64,000 nt of DNA from Microbacterium sediminis (lineage in GTDB: Bacteria; Actinomycetota; Actinomycetes; Actinomycetales; Microbacteriaceae): NCBI RefSeq assembly GCF_004564075.1, contig NZ_CP038256.1, positions 1,116,001-1,180,000 on the forward strand, in the 5' to 3' direction. The notes beneath the pieces were generated by a model. The model did not search any database, was not told where the DNA came from, and worked only from the letters and a program-made list of their open reading frames with translations. A program made the translations under genes and the position numbers. Shown here piece after piece: positions 1 to 10,415 of the stretch; position 1 is the stretch's first letter, and each line of letters starts with the position of its first letter.

Positions 1-549
1 GCGCGCGGCGAATCGGCGCTGAAGGTGCCGGTCGGCGGCGTGCTCACCGAATACCAGCTGCTGCAGGGCATGCTCATCGGCTCGGCGTGCAACTACGCCG
101 ACATCCTCGTGAGCGAGATGTGGGGCGGCGACGACGCGTTCGCCGCGGCGGCCGCCGCCTTCCTCGAGCGTCACGGCATCGAGGGCATCACGATCGTCGA
201 GCCGACCGGCATCGATCCCCGCAACACCGCCACCGCGGCGGCGCTGATCGAGCTCGGGCGCGTGGCGATGGCGAACCCCGTGATCGCCGAGATCGTCGCG
301 ACGCGCACGGTCGACCTGCCGGGAGCCGGCCGGGTCGAGAACACGAACGACCTCCTCGGCGACGAGGGCGTCGTCGGCATCAAGACCGGCACGCTCGACG
401 GCAGCAGCCTGCTCTCGGCGAAGGACGTGCCCCACGACGGCGCCAGCGTGCGCGTCTATGCGGTCGTGCTGGGGCAGCCGGACGACGAGGCCCGCTTCAC
501 CGCCTCGCGCGCGCTGTACGCCTCGGTGCAGGAGCAGCTCGCCCGCTGA
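1..549 (+). CDS. D-alanyl-D-alanine carboxypeptidase, 3' portion (5' end outside window)
   Basis: The open frame enters from the left edge (first codons read ARGESALKVP) and stops at TGA 547-549, so the N-terminus and the SxxK nucleophile motif are not visible. The remaining 182 codons match the second half of a PBP5/DacA-type (S11 peptidase) transpeptidase domain that trims D-Ala from peptidoglycan outside the membrane. The KTG motif is clear (GIKTGTLDGSS, around 375-405). At the SxN position homologues usually read SANNYA, but here it reads SACNYAD (around 82-102), so the Asn looks replaced by Cys. No C-terminal membrane anchor is visible after the domain. The gene is followed by a convergent terminator serving fbaA. 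Family assignment is firm; activity is uncertain because of the SxN change. Confidence 0.85.
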   Translation, partial: ARGESALKVPVGGVLTEYQLLQGMLIGSACNYADILVSEMWGGDDAFAAAAAAFLERHGIEGITIVEPTGIDPRNTATAAALIELGRVAMANPVIAEIVATRTVDLPGAGRVENTNDLLGDEGVVGIKTGTLDGSSLLSAKDVPHDGASVRVYAVVLGQPDDEARFTASRALYASVQEQLAR

Positions 550-633
550 CGCGGCCCGCGACCCCGTCTTGGCGCGGGCCGCGCTTCGGCTCGCGCCCGG
601 GCCGCACCACGGCTCGCGCACCTATCGCACGCG

Positions 634-664
634 AAAGCCCCCGCCGCCCGAGGGCGGCGAGGGC
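634..664 (-). terminator. intrinsic terminator of fbaA
   Basis: Arms 637-649 and 652-664 pair at 12 of 13 positions around a 2-nt loop. Read on the minus strand the stem is followed by TTT (634-636). It sits 16 bp beyond the fbaA stop codon and also separates that transcript from the convergent carboxypeptidase gene. Confidence 0.7.
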
Positions 665-679
665 TTCCGACGCGGGAAC

Positions 680-1708
<1,029 letters not shown>

Positions 1709-1902
1709 GACGGGTTCCCTCCGGTGGACGTGTGTCGCCTCTCACTCTACTGAGCGCGCGGGCGCCCAGGCAGGGGCGGCGCGGTGCGCGTCGGGGCCGC
1801 CCTCCGGGCGCGTCATGACAGGAGCGAAAGAATCGCGGATCCTTCGCGTCTGGCGGGGCGAAGCGAGGCCCCCGCGCGCGCCTCGGCGAATAGGGTCGTG
1901 AT

Positions 1903-2886
1903 ATGCAGACCGCCGAGGACATGATCCCCCTTCGTCCCGACCGCAACATCGCCCTCGAGCTCGTGCGCGCGACCGAGGCGGCCGCGATCCGCTCGGTGCC
2001 GTTCATCGGCCGCGGCGACAAGGAGGCGGCCGACGGCGCGGCGGTCGACGGCATGCGCGCGTTCCTGGCCACGGTCGACTTCGACGGCGTGGTCGTGATC
2101 GGGGAGGGCGAGAAGGACAACGCCCCGATGCTCTACAACGGCGAGCACGTGGGAACGGGCAACGGTCGCGCCTACGACATCGCGGTCGACCCGATCGACG
2201 GCACCTCGCTGACGGCCGCCGGTCGCCAGAACGCGCTCTCGGTGATCGCGCTGTCGGACCGCGGCACCATGCTGGACGCGTCGAGCGTGTTCTACATGGA
2301 CAAGCTCGTCACCGGCCCCGCCGGCGTCGGCGTCGTGGACATCCGCCTGCCGATCGGCGAGAACATCCGCCGCCTGGCCAAGGCGCTCGGCAAGCCCGTC
2401 GACGAGATGGTGGTCTCGGTGCTGAACCGCCCGCGTCACGAGAAGCTCATCGACGAGATCCGCGCCGCCGGGGCCGGCACGCGGCTCATGACCGACGGCG
2501 ACGTCGCGGGCGGCATCAACGCGGCCCGGCACGGCGCGCGCACCGACATGTGCGTCGGCATCGGCGGCAGCCCGGAGGGGATCGTCACCGCCTGCGCGAT
2601 CAAGGCGCTCGGCGGTCACATCCAGGGCCGGCTGTGGCCGCGCGACGACGACGAGCGCCAGCGCGGCATCGACGCGGGCCTGAAGATGGATCACGTCTAC
2701 GAGGCCGATGACCTCGTCAAGGGCAACAACACCCTGTTCGTCGCCACGGGCGTCACCGACGGCCAGCTCGTGGCCGGTGTGCGCCGCGAGGGCGGCTACG
2801 TGTACACGGAGAGCGTCGTGCTGCGCAGCCACTCGGGCACCCTCCGCCGCGTCTCGTCGGAGCACCTCGTCTCGAAGTGGCTCTGA
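1903..2886 (+). CDS. glpX: class II fructose-1,6-bisphosphatase
   Basis: GlpX-type phosphatase that removes the 1-phosphate from fructose 1,6-bisphosphate, the committed gluconeogenic step. The 327-aa length fits the family. Metal/phosphate signature segments are visible: GEGEKDNAPML at residues 67-77 and DPIDGTSLT at 96-104 (Asp96, Asp99 as metal-site residues of the lithium-sensitive phosphatase superfamily). ATG 1903 is chosen because a TAGGGT -10 hexamer (1891-1896) ends 6 nt before it and no Shine-Dalgarno is present, the pattern of a leaderless mRNA. A second Met at residue 7 is possible but would lie beyond that predicted transcript start. Divergent from fbaA. Confidence 0.95.
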   Translation: MQTAEDMIPLRPDRNIALELVRATEAAAIRSVPFIGRGDKEAADGAAVDGMRAFLATVDFDGVVVIGEGEKDNAPMLYNGEHVGTGNGRAYDIAVDPIDGTSLTAAGRQNALSVIALSDRGTMLDASSVFYMDKLVTGPAGVGVVDIRLPIGENIRRLAKALGKPVDEMVVSVLNRPRHEKLIDEIRAAGAGTRLMTDGDVAGGINAARHGARTDMCVGIGGSPEGIVTACAIKALGGHIQGRLWPRDDDERQRGIDAGLKMDHVYEADDLVKGNNTLFVATGVTDGQLVAGVRREGGYVYTESVVLRSHSGTLRRVSSEHLVSKWL

Positions 2887-2947
2887 GGCCGCATCGTGAC
2901 CCTGTCGTGACGGGCCGCGCCCAGGGTCGCGTGGCACAATCGATGTG

Positions 2948-3154
2948 ATGAGCGGAACCACGCAGAACACCACGGGCGGACCCGCCACGGGCGCCCAGGC
3001 GGTCGTGCAGGACGCGGTCGACCCCGCTCGCCGGCCCGACGTGCTGCTGCGCGTGCGCCGCGAGCCCGGGCACGAGCCGAGCGTGTGGTGGAACATCGGC
3101 GCGTTCCTCGGCTTCTCGGTCGTCGTCGTCGCGCTCCTGAGCTTCATCCCCTGA
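2948..3154 (+). CDS. small single-pass membrane protein, unknown function
   Basis: A 68-residue protein with a Thr/Gly/Ala-rich N-terminus, a charged stretch (VLLRVRREPGHEPS) and one C-terminal hydrophobic helix ending at FIP, so probably a tail-anchored membrane peptide. GTG 2945 is an alternative start one codon upstream. A CACAAT hexamer at 2935-2940 ends 7 nt before ATG 2948, again a leaderless-like spacing. It lies 61 bp after glpX and converges on rmuC 12 bp downstream. A weak 7-bp stem (2898-2904 with 922-928 of that kilobase, i.e. 2922-2928) lies between glpX and this gene. I do not recognise a family. Confidence 0.65.
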   Translation: MSGTTQNTTGGPATGAQAVVQDAVDPARRPDVLLRVRREPGHEPSVWWNIGAFLGFSVVVVALLSFIP

Positions 3155-3166
3155 GCGCGCGGCGCG

Positions 3167-4528
3167 TCACAGCCGCCGCCTGACCTCCCCGAGGTCGGCA
3201 GCGATCGGCGCCGCGTCGTCGGCACGGTCGCTCGCCGTCTCGTCGGCCGTGGGGGCATCGCCCAGCAGCTCCGGCGCGGTGAGGCGTCGCGGCGTGGCCT
3301 CAAGCGGGGCCGGCGCCTCGGTCTGGGACAGCTTCGAGGCATCGATGCCGGGGAACCGGCGCGCGGTGACGAGCACGCGCGACTCCAGCGATCCGACGAA
3401 CTGGTTGTACGCGTCGACCGTGCGCTCGATGGCGCGCCGCATGCCGTTGGCGTGGGTGGCCAGGGAGCCCAGCCGGTCGTAGAGCTGGTTGCCGAGATCG
3501 AACAGGGCGCGGGCCTCCTGCGACACCTCCTGCTGCGTCCACGAGTACGCGACCGTCTTCAGTACGGCCCAGAGGTTCACGGGCGAGGCCAGCGCCACCC
3601 GCTTGCCGAACGCGTACTCCAGCAGGCCCGGATCCTCCGAGAGCGCGGCCGAGAGCACCGACTCGCTGGGGATGAAGCACACGACGAACTCGGGGCTCGA
3701 ACCGAGGCCCGACCAGTACGCCTTCTTCGCCAGCGCGTCGACGTGCGCGCGCACCGCCTTGACGTGCTTCTGCATCAGTGCGTCGCGGCGCGCCCGCTCG
3801 TCGCCGGTGGCGGTCTCGGGGATGGCGGCGGCATCGAGGAACGCGTCGAGCGGCGCCTTGGCGTCGACGGCGATCGACGTACCGCCGGGCAGGCGCACGA
3901 CCATGTCGGGCCGCCCCGATCCGGCGTCCGAGGAGATCGAGGACTGCAGGTCGAAGTCGACGCGGTGGATGAGGCCCGCGGCCTCCACGATGCGCCGCAG
4001 CTGCGTCTCGCCCCACACGCCGCGCGAGGTCGTGGAGCGCAGCGCGCCGGCGAGGGACTCGGTGGTGGCGCGCAGCTGCTCGTCGACCGCCTGGGCGGCC
4101 CGCAGCTGCTCGGCAACCTGACCGAACTGCTCCTGGCGCGCGCTGTCCATCGCGTCCACCCGCTGCTGCATGCGCCGCAGGCTCTCCTGCACCGGGGTGA
4201 GCGCGGCGAGCACGGCGCTCTCGCGCGCCGCCCGCTCCGCCGCCTCCTGCCGATCGAGCCGTTCGCGCTCCATCGCCTCGCGCCGCTGGGCGTCCTGCCG
4301 GGCGAGCGACTCGTGCAGCGCCCCGAGCTCGGCGTTGGCCGCCGCCAGCCGCTCGGCCAGCGACGCGCGCGACTCGATCACGCGCCGCTCCGCCTCGGCG
4401 CGGGCGGCCTCCAGCGCGAGCGCGTGGGCGGCTTCGTCGCGCGCGGCGCGACCGGCGCGCGCGAACCAGCCGATCGCCGCGCCGGCGGCGAGGGCGACGA
4501 TCACGAGGACGAGGGCGAGCGGATCCAT
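3167..4528 (-). CDS. rmuC: DNA recombination protein RmuC
   Basis: RmuC-family protein of 453 aa. Residues about 5-24 form one N-terminal membrane helix, residues about 35-150 are an Ala/Glu/Arg-rich coiled coil, and the conserved RmuC core follows, including GVWGETQLRRIVEAAG, the VDAKAPLDAFLDA segment and FVCFIPSESVL. The core has a restriction-endonuclease-like fold in this family and is linked genetically to limiting inversions at short repeats; the biochemical activity is not settled. ATG 4528 has a CATGAT hexamer ending 6 nt upstream. The C-terminal 40 residues are Ala/Asp-rich and probably disordered. Family firm, role by homology. Confidence 0.93.
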   Translation of the reverse strand: MDPLALVLVIVALAAGAAIGWFARAGRAARDEAAHALALEAARAEAERRVIESRASLAERLAAANAELGALHESLARQDAQRREAMERERLDRQEAAERAARESAVLAALTPVQESLRRMQQRVDAMDSARQEQFGQVAEQLRAAQAVDEQLRATTESLAGALRSTTSRGVWGETQLRRIVEAAGLIHRVDFDLQSSISSDAGSGRPDMVVRLPGGTSIAVDAKAPLDAFLDAAAIPETATGDERARRDALMQKHVKAVRAHVDALAKKAYWSGLGSSPEFVVCFIPSESVLSAALSEDPGLLEYAFGKRVALASPVNLWAVLKTVAYSWTQQEVSQEARALFDLGNQLYDRLGSLATHANGMRRAIERTVDAYNQFVGSLESRVLVTARRFPGIDASKLSQTEAPAPLEATPRRLTAPELLGDAPTADETASDRADDAAPIAADLGEVRRRL

Positions 4529-4576
4529 GCTCCCATCATGAGCGGGGCCTCCGACAAAGCGCGGCGCCGCGCGTGG

Positions 4577-5170
4577 TCAGGCCGCGATCGCGCGCGCCGC
4601 CACCGGCTCCGTGCGGGCCAGGCGCACGCCCACGGCCGCGGCCAGCGCCGCCACGTCGGCCGCGCCCGTGCGGCGGCCGGCGTCGATCACGATCTGCGCG
4701 CAGGCGAGCGCGTCGGCCGCGGCGTCATGGTGCGCGAACGCGGCGTGCCCGGCGGCCGCCGCCGCGGCGGGCAGCTTGTACGACGGCAGGTCGTAGACGC
4801 GGCGCGCGAGCTGCAGCGAGCAGAGATAGTCGACCGCGCCGAGCTCGTCGCCCGTCGCCTCGCACGCCGCGCGCAGCACTCGCGTGTCGAACGACGCGTT
4901 GTGGGCCACGAGCACGTCGGCGCCGACGAACGAGAGCAGCCGATCCAGCTGCGCGGTCCACCCCGGTGCGGTGCGCACGTCCTCGGCCGTGATGCCGTGG
5001 ATGCGGGTGTTCCACTCGTTGAAGACGTCGTGCCCGGCGGGCGGGCGGATCAGCCAGCCGGCGGTCGCCACGACCCGGCCGTCGCGCACGCGGGCGAGCC
5101 CCACCTGGCAGGCGGACGCGGCGGAGCCGTTGGCCGTCTCGAAGTCGATGGCGGTGAAGTCGAGAGGCAC
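4577..5170 (-). CDS. DEDD-family 3'-5' exonuclease (DnaQ-like)
   Basis: A 197-aa stand-alone exonuclease domain. The three Exo motifs are visible: Exo I with Asp9 and Glu11 (AIDFETAN), Exo II with HNASFD at residues 90-95, and Exo III with HHDAAADA at 147-154 giving His148 and Asp153, i.e. the DEDDh arrangement. It could be a proofreading-like or RNA/DNA trimming nuclease; nothing here identifies the substrate. GTG 5170 is the first in-frame start with the beta-strand leading to Exo I just behind it. It sits between rmuC and a POT transporter on the same strand with 48-56 bp gaps, so co-transcription is possible. Confidence 0.88.
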   Translation of the reverse strand: MPLDFTAIDFETANGSAASACQVGLARVRDGRVVATAGWLIRPPAGHDVFNEWNTRIHGITAEDVRTAPGWTAQLDRLLSFVGADVLVAHNASFDTRVLRAACEATGDELGAVDYLCSLQLARRVYDLPSYKLPAAAAAAGHAAFAHHDAAADALACAQIVIDAGRRTGAADVAALAAAVGVRLARTEPVAARAIAA

Positions 5171-5226
5171 CCCTCAAGGGTGCGCCGCCGATCCGGCTCG
5201 CCGATCGAGGCGCGCCGGGCGCGCGT

Positions 5227-6759
<1,533 letters not shown>

Positions 6760-6879
6760 GCTGCGATCGTTCCATCCCCATCGGCCGGGCGCCAGTCGCG
6801 GCGTCTGTCGCCGGGCGCGATCGCGGGTGGCTGGCGCTCCCGGCGGGGGCGCAGGCCCGCCCGCCTAGACTGGACTCCC

Positions 6880-7953
6880 GTGGCCCTCAGCATCGGAATC
6901 GTCGGACTGCCCAACGTCGGCAAGTCCACGCTCTTCAACGCCCTGACCAAGAACACCGTGCTCGCGGCGAACTACCCGTTCGCGACGATCGAGCCGAACA
7001 TCGGCGTCGTCGAGCTGCCCGATCCGCGCCTGGATCGCCTCGCCGAGATCTTCGGATCCCAGAAGATCCTGCCGGCGCCGGTGTCGTTCGTCGACATTGC
7101 CGGCATCGTCCGCGGCGCGAGCGAGGGCGAGGGCCTTGGCAACCAGTTCCTGGCGAACATCCGCGAGGCCGACGCGATCGCCCAGGTGGTGCGCGGTTTC
7201 AGCGACTCCGACGTGGTGCACGTCGACGGCAAGGTCGACCCCGCCAGCGACATGGAGACGATCAACACCGAGCTGATCCTTGCCGACATGCAGACCCTCG
7301 AGAAGGCGATCCCGCGTCTCGAGAAGGAGGTCAAGGGCAAGAAGGTGGACGGCGCGATCCTCGAGGCCGCCCGTGCCGCGAAGGACGTGCTCGACGGCGG
7401 TCGGACGCTGTTCCAGGCCGGCTTCGATGTCACGCCGATCAAGGAGCTCGGCCTGCTCACGGCAAAGCCGACGCTGTTCGTCTTCAACGTCGACGAGGGG
7501 GTGCTCACCGATGCGGACCGCATGGCGGAGCTCGCCGCTCTGGTCGCCCCGGCGAAGGCCGTGTTCCTCGACGCCAAGGTGGAGTCGGAGCTCATCGACC
7601 TCGATGCCGCCGAGGCGCTCGAGCTGCTGCAGTCGCTCGGCCAGGAGGAGTCCGGCCTCGACCAGCTCGCCCGCGTGGGCTTCGAGACCCTGGGCCTGCA
7701 GACCTACCTCACGGCCGGCCCGAAGGAGGCGCGCGCCTGGACGATCCGCAAGGGCTGGACCGCGCCGCAGGCCGCGGGCGTCATCCACTCGGACTTCGAG
7801 CGCGGCTTCATCAAGGCCGAGATCGTCTCGTTCGCCGACCTCGACCAGTACGGCTCGATGGCCGAGGCCAAGGCCGCCGGTCGCGTCCGCATGGAGGGCA
7901 AGGACTACGTCATGCAGGACGGCGACGTCGTGGAGTTCCGCTTCAACGTCTAG
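6880..7953 (+). CDS. ychF: redox-regulated ATPase YchF (Obg family)
   Basis: A 357-aa P-loop protein of the Obg/YchF family. Walker A is GLPNVGKST (residues 9-17). The base-specificity motif is NVDE rather than NKxD, the change that makes YchF bind ATP instead of GTP. The C-terminal TGS domain is visible (TYLTAGPKEARAW, FERGFIKAEI, VEFRFNV at the end). The family associates with ribosomes and is linked to translation and stress regulation. The start is GTG 6880: TAGACT (6866-6871) ends 8 nt before it and the P-loop then falls at the normal distance from the N-terminus; longer open frame upstream is spurious. Confidence 0.96.
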   Translation: MALSIGIVGLPNVGKSTLFNALTKNTVLAANYPFATIEPNIGVVELPDPRLDRLAEIFGSQKILPAPVSFVDIAGIVRGASEGEGLGNQFLANIREADAIAQVVRGFSDSDVVHVDGKVDPASDMETINTELILADMQTLEKAIPRLEKEVKGKKVDGAILEAARAAKDVLDGGRTLFQAGFDVTPIKELGLLTAKPTLFVFNVDEGVLTDADRMAELAALVAPAKAVFLDAKVESELIDLDAAEALELLQSLGQEESGLDQLARVGFETLGLQTYLTAGPKEARAWTIRKGWTAPQAAGVIHSDFERGFIKAEIVSFADLDQYGSMAEAKAAGRVRMEGKDYVMQDGDVVEFRFNV

Positions 7954-7995
7954 TCCGCCGATCGTCGGGTGTCGACGATCCCTATGCTGGCGCGC

Positions 7996-8433
7996 ATGAC
8001 GCGCATCCTTGTCACCGGCATGTCGGGCGCCGGCAAGTCGACGTTGCTTGCCGAGCTGGCACGTCGAGGACGGCTCACGGTGGACACCGACTATGGCCGC
8101 TGGGAATTGCCGCGGGGACTGTGGGACGAGCGCCGTATGAGCGAACTCCTAGAACGACATCACGACCTCGTCGTCTCAGGAACGGTCGAGAACCAGGGGC
8201 GGTTCTACGACCGGTTCGATCATGTGGTGCTGCTCAGCGCGCCGGTGAAAGTGCTCATCGAACGCGTGGCGACACGGACGAACAATCCCTATGGCCGCAC
8301 CGCTGAGCAGCAGGCGGAGATCCGCCGATATGTGGCGGAGGTGGAACCACTGCTCCGTCGCGGCGCGAGCATCGAACTCGACGGGCGTCGCGGTGTCGAG
8401 GAGCTGGCTGACGCGATCGAGTCGCTCGGATAG
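7996..8433 (+). CDS. small P-loop kinase-like protein
   Basis: A 145-aa protein with Walker A GMSGAGKST (residues 8-16), a DTDYGRWELP segment, VVSGTVENQGRFYDRFD, and VVLLSAPVKVLIERVATR containing a lid-like arginine-rich region. The architecture is that of the adenylate/shikimate-kinase-like P-loop NTPases; the substrate is not identifiable. ATG 7996 is chosen because TATGCT (7983-7988) ends 7 nt before it. Codon choice (GTTGCT, CCTAGA, GGAACG) is slightly less GC-biased than in ychF, and the gene opens the accessory stretch that continues to 17.76 kb. It lies 110 bp before the HTH-MNT gene. Confidence 0.75.
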   Translation: MTRILVTGMSGAGKSTLLAELARRGRLTVDTDYGRWELPRGLWDERRMSELLERHHDLVVSGTVENQGRFYDRFDHVVLLSAPVKVLIERVATRTNNPYGRTAEQQAEIRRYVAEVEPLLRRGASIELDGRRGVEELADAIESLG

Positions 8434-8504
8434 CGGCACCCGCATCCAAAGGCTGTTCGGTGCCAGAACGTGGTGGAGCTCCGATCCAACGTCTGAGCCG
8501 GGCC

Positions 8505-8542
8505 TTGACTCTTCCCATAACCGGGAGATATCTTCCTGTTTT
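8505..8542 (+). promoter_or_regulatory. promoter and likely autoregulatory operator of the HTH-MNT/HEPN pair
   Basis: A -35 TTGACT (8505-8510), an 18-bp spacer and a -10 TATCTT (8529-8534) ending 8 nt before GTG 8543. The -10 is embedded in a near-palindrome GGGAGATATCTTCC (8523-8536, 12 of 14 positions symmetric). Placement over the -10 and a winged-helix domain in the first encoded protein suggest negative autoregulation; that link is inference. Confidence 0.55.
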
Positions 8543-9136
8543 GTGAAGACTCCGGTTCCGCAGCTGACGCCCTTCGTGCGCTCGGACGCGGTCGGGGCGA
8601 TCCTGGCGGAGACGCTGGGGCATCCCGACCGCGAGTTCTCGCTGTCTGAGCTCGGGCGCCGCACGGGCGTGAGCGGGACCGTCGTGCACCGCGAGGTCGG
8701 GCGCCTCGTCGAGAACGACGTGCTGCGTGACCGCCAGGAGGGCCGCAACCGGCTGGTGCGCGCGAACGATGAGCATCCGCTGTTCGCGCCGATGCGCGAG
8801 CTGATCGCGGCGGCGTACGGCCCGGTCCCCGTGCTGCGCGAGCTCTTCGCCGGTGTCGATGGTGTCGAGGAACTGCTGATCTACGGATCGTGGGCGGCGC
8901 GTCGAGCGGGGGAGAGCGGCGCGTTCCCGAACGACATCGACGTGCTCGTGGTGGGCTCGGCGCCTCGTCGCACCCTCGCGGACCTCGCGACGGAAGCGAG
9001 TACACGTCTTGACGTGCCGGTGAACGTCACGCGGATGGGGCCCGACGACTGGCGCGCCGATCGTCCGTCGCCGTTTGTCGCCACGATCCGTTCGCGCCCG
9101 ATTGTCGACGTGCTGACCGGCGATGTCCGCGGCTGA
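8543..9136 (+). CDS. winged-helix/nucleotidyltransferase fusion (MNT-type antitoxin candidate)
   Basis: A 197-aa two-domain protein. Residues about 10-75 form a winged helix-turn-helix (LSELGRRTGVSGTVVHREVGRLVENDVL). Residues about 105-195 form a minimal nucleotidyltransferase: Gly115-Ser116 in LLIYGSWAAR and Asp131/Asp133 in NDIDVLVV, i.e. GSx(n)DxD with 14 residues between instead of the usual 10. In HepT/MntA-type (type VII) systems the MNT partner AMPylates and silences a HEPN ribonuclease. The next gene, overlapping by 14 nt, is a HEPN protein, which fits. The fused DNA-binding domain probably adds transcriptional control. GTG 8543 is set by the promoter at 8505-8542. Product activity is by homology only. 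Confidence 0.75.
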   Translation: MKTPVPQLTPFVRSDAVGAILAETLGHPDREFSLSELGRRTGVSGTVVHREVGRLVENDVLRDRQEGRNRLVRANDEHPLFAPMRELIAAAYGPVPVLRELFAGVDGVEELLIYGSWAARRAGESGAFPNDIDVLVVGSAPRRTLADLATEASTRLDVPVNVTRMGPDDWRADRPSPFVATIRSRPIVDVLTGDVRG

Positions 9137-9569
9137 TGCCATCGCCGCGATGATCGCCGGCCGACGGCTCGAGCGCGTCGCGGTGAACCATGAGCACGCC
9201 GCCAGTGTGATCGCGATGGCCGAGCGCCATCTCGATACGGCGGTCACTCTCGCCGGGACCGACGATCACGCGATGGCGTTCACTGCGGCGTACGACGGCG
9301 CGCGCAAGGCGCTGACCGCGGTGCTTGCGATCGAGGGCCTCAGGGTGCGGCCCGTCGGTGGTGCTCATCGGAACACGGGAATCGCCGCGGCGCAGTTCGT
9401 CCCCGACGACGCGCTCCGCGAGTTCGAGTGGATGCGGCAGGTGCGCAACGCCACCGAGTATCCGGACAATGATCGTCCGACCGCGACCCGGCAGGATGTC
9501 TCCGAGGGGATCGACGCTGCGCGCGCGATCGTCGACGCGTGCGCGACGTACGTCCGTGATCGAATCTGA
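9123..9569 (+). CDS. HEPN-domain protein (candidate toxin partner)
   Basis: A 148-aa all-alpha protein with the HEPN four-helix pattern: helix AASVIAMAERHLDTA, helix FTAAYDGARKALTAVLAIEGL with the typical Tyr-Asp-Ala-Arg-Lys region, and the catalytic-type motif MRQVRNATEYPD at residues 104-115. Arg108-Asn109 match the R-polar part of Rx4-6H, but the His position is Tyr113. In type VII modules a Tyr near this motif is the AMPylation site, so this substitution bears on whether it is an active RNase. ATG 9123 overlaps the MNT stop by 14 nt, indicating coupled translation. It may alternatively act as a non-nucleolytic partner. Confidence 0.7.
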   Translation: MSAADAIAAMIAGRRLERVAVNHEHAASVIAMAERHLDTAVTLAGTDDHAMAFTAAYDGARKALTAVLAIEGLRVRPVGGAHRNTGIAAAQFVPDDALREFEWMRQVRNATEYPDNDRPTATRQDVSEGIDAARAIVDACATYVRDRI

Positions 9570-9588
9570 CGTCGAGAGGGGTTCCTGC

Positions 9589-9966
9589 GTGACCATCCTT
9601 GTGGGAGAGACCACGACACAGGTCGTGGTGAAGGCGTACACCACGCTGGGGATCGAGGGCCTCACGCTCGAGGTGAAAGGCCGTGTCGCTCGCCTCCACC
9701 GGGCCACGGTGTACTGGGCGTACGAGGCCGGCGCGTGGGTGATCTCGTTCGTGCAGCTCACCGGACCGATCCTCAAGGCGGACGGCACGGAGTCGCGCCG
9801 GATGCTCCACGAGAGCACCCGGCCCGCGGATGATTCGAGGCGACAGAGTGGTGTTGCCACTCCACCGGAGATCGTGGAGGCCGCCCTGGCGCACATGCCC
9901 GACTGGAAGCCCGAGATCAACGAGACCCGATACCCGCGGGATGCGGAGCGGAAGACGAGCCTGTGA
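9589..9966 (+). CDS. conserved-pair protein A, unknown function
   Basis: A 125-aa protein that I do not recognise. It is about 52% identical (65 of 125 aligned) to the next gene product, with shared ETTTQV, RATVYWAYEAGAW-like, DGTES, PPEI and PDWKPEINETRYPR-like segments. The pattern of short alternating hydrophobic strands and paired Trp/Tyr suggests a beta-rich domain. There is no signal peptide or membrane helix. GTG 9589 follows GAGAGGGG at a normal Shine-Dalgarno distance, 19 nt after the HEPN stop, so it may belong to the same transcript. The stop overlaps the start of its paralogue by 4 nt. Confidence 0.7.
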   Translation: MTILVGETTTQVVVKAYTTLGIEGLTLEVKGRVARLHRATVYWAYEAGAWVISFVQLTGPILKADGTESRRMLHESTRPADDSRRQSGVATPPEIVEAALAHMPDWKPEINETRYPRDAERKTSL

Positions 9967-10343
9967 CGATCACTCACATCGAGACCACGACCCAGGTCCT
10001 CGTGCATGCGTACACGCAGCTGCGTCTGGAGGACTTCACGATGGTGGTGAAGGCCCGCACAGCGCGAATCAAGAAGGCCACGATCCACTGGAACTACGAG
10101 AACGGTGCGTGGCGGGTCGGCGCCGTCCATGTGTGGGGACCGGTCATCCGCAGGTCCGACGGCTCCGAATCCAGCCAACACGTCAGCGAACTCACCCGCC
10201 CCGCGTTCGCCTCCAACTCCCAGTACGGCGTGATCATCCCGCCCGAGATCATGGAGGTTGCCCTTCAGAACGTGCCCGACTGGGAGCCGCGCATCAACGC
10301 GACTCGCTACCCGCGCATCACCACGCTGCGCAGCAGCCTGTAG
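9963..10343 (+). CDS. conserved-pair protein B, paralogue of the preceding gene
   Basis: A 126-aa protein aligned end to end with protein A with a single one-residue gap, so the pair arose by tandem duplication. Conserved residues cluster in the N-terminal ETTTQV.V.AYT strand, the W.YE.GAW core, GP....DG.ES, and the C-terminal P.W.P.IN.TRYPR tail. GTG 9963 overlaps the preceding TGA (GTGA), so translation is coupled. Function unknown; a hetero-oligomer of the two products is a plausible inference. Nothing phage-structural or integrase-like is nearby. Confidence 0.7.
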   Translation: MTITHIETTTQVLVHAYTQLRLEDFTMVVKARTARIKKATIHWNYENGAWRVGAVHVWGPVIRRSDGSESSQHVSELTRPAFASNSQYGVIIPPEIMEVALQNVPDWEPRINATRYPRITTLRSSL

Positions 10344-10415
10344 TGGTGACGAGGCGGTCGACTCGCAGCTCGGGTCGCAGGAATGACGTGAGCAGCTGTC
10401 GCGCTCCGGTCTGCG

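Noticed and set aside
9589..10343. Prophage remnant for the two tandem paralogues
   Set aside because: No integrase, structural gene, tRNA or att-like direct repeat is nearby. The small beta-rich appearance alone is not enough.
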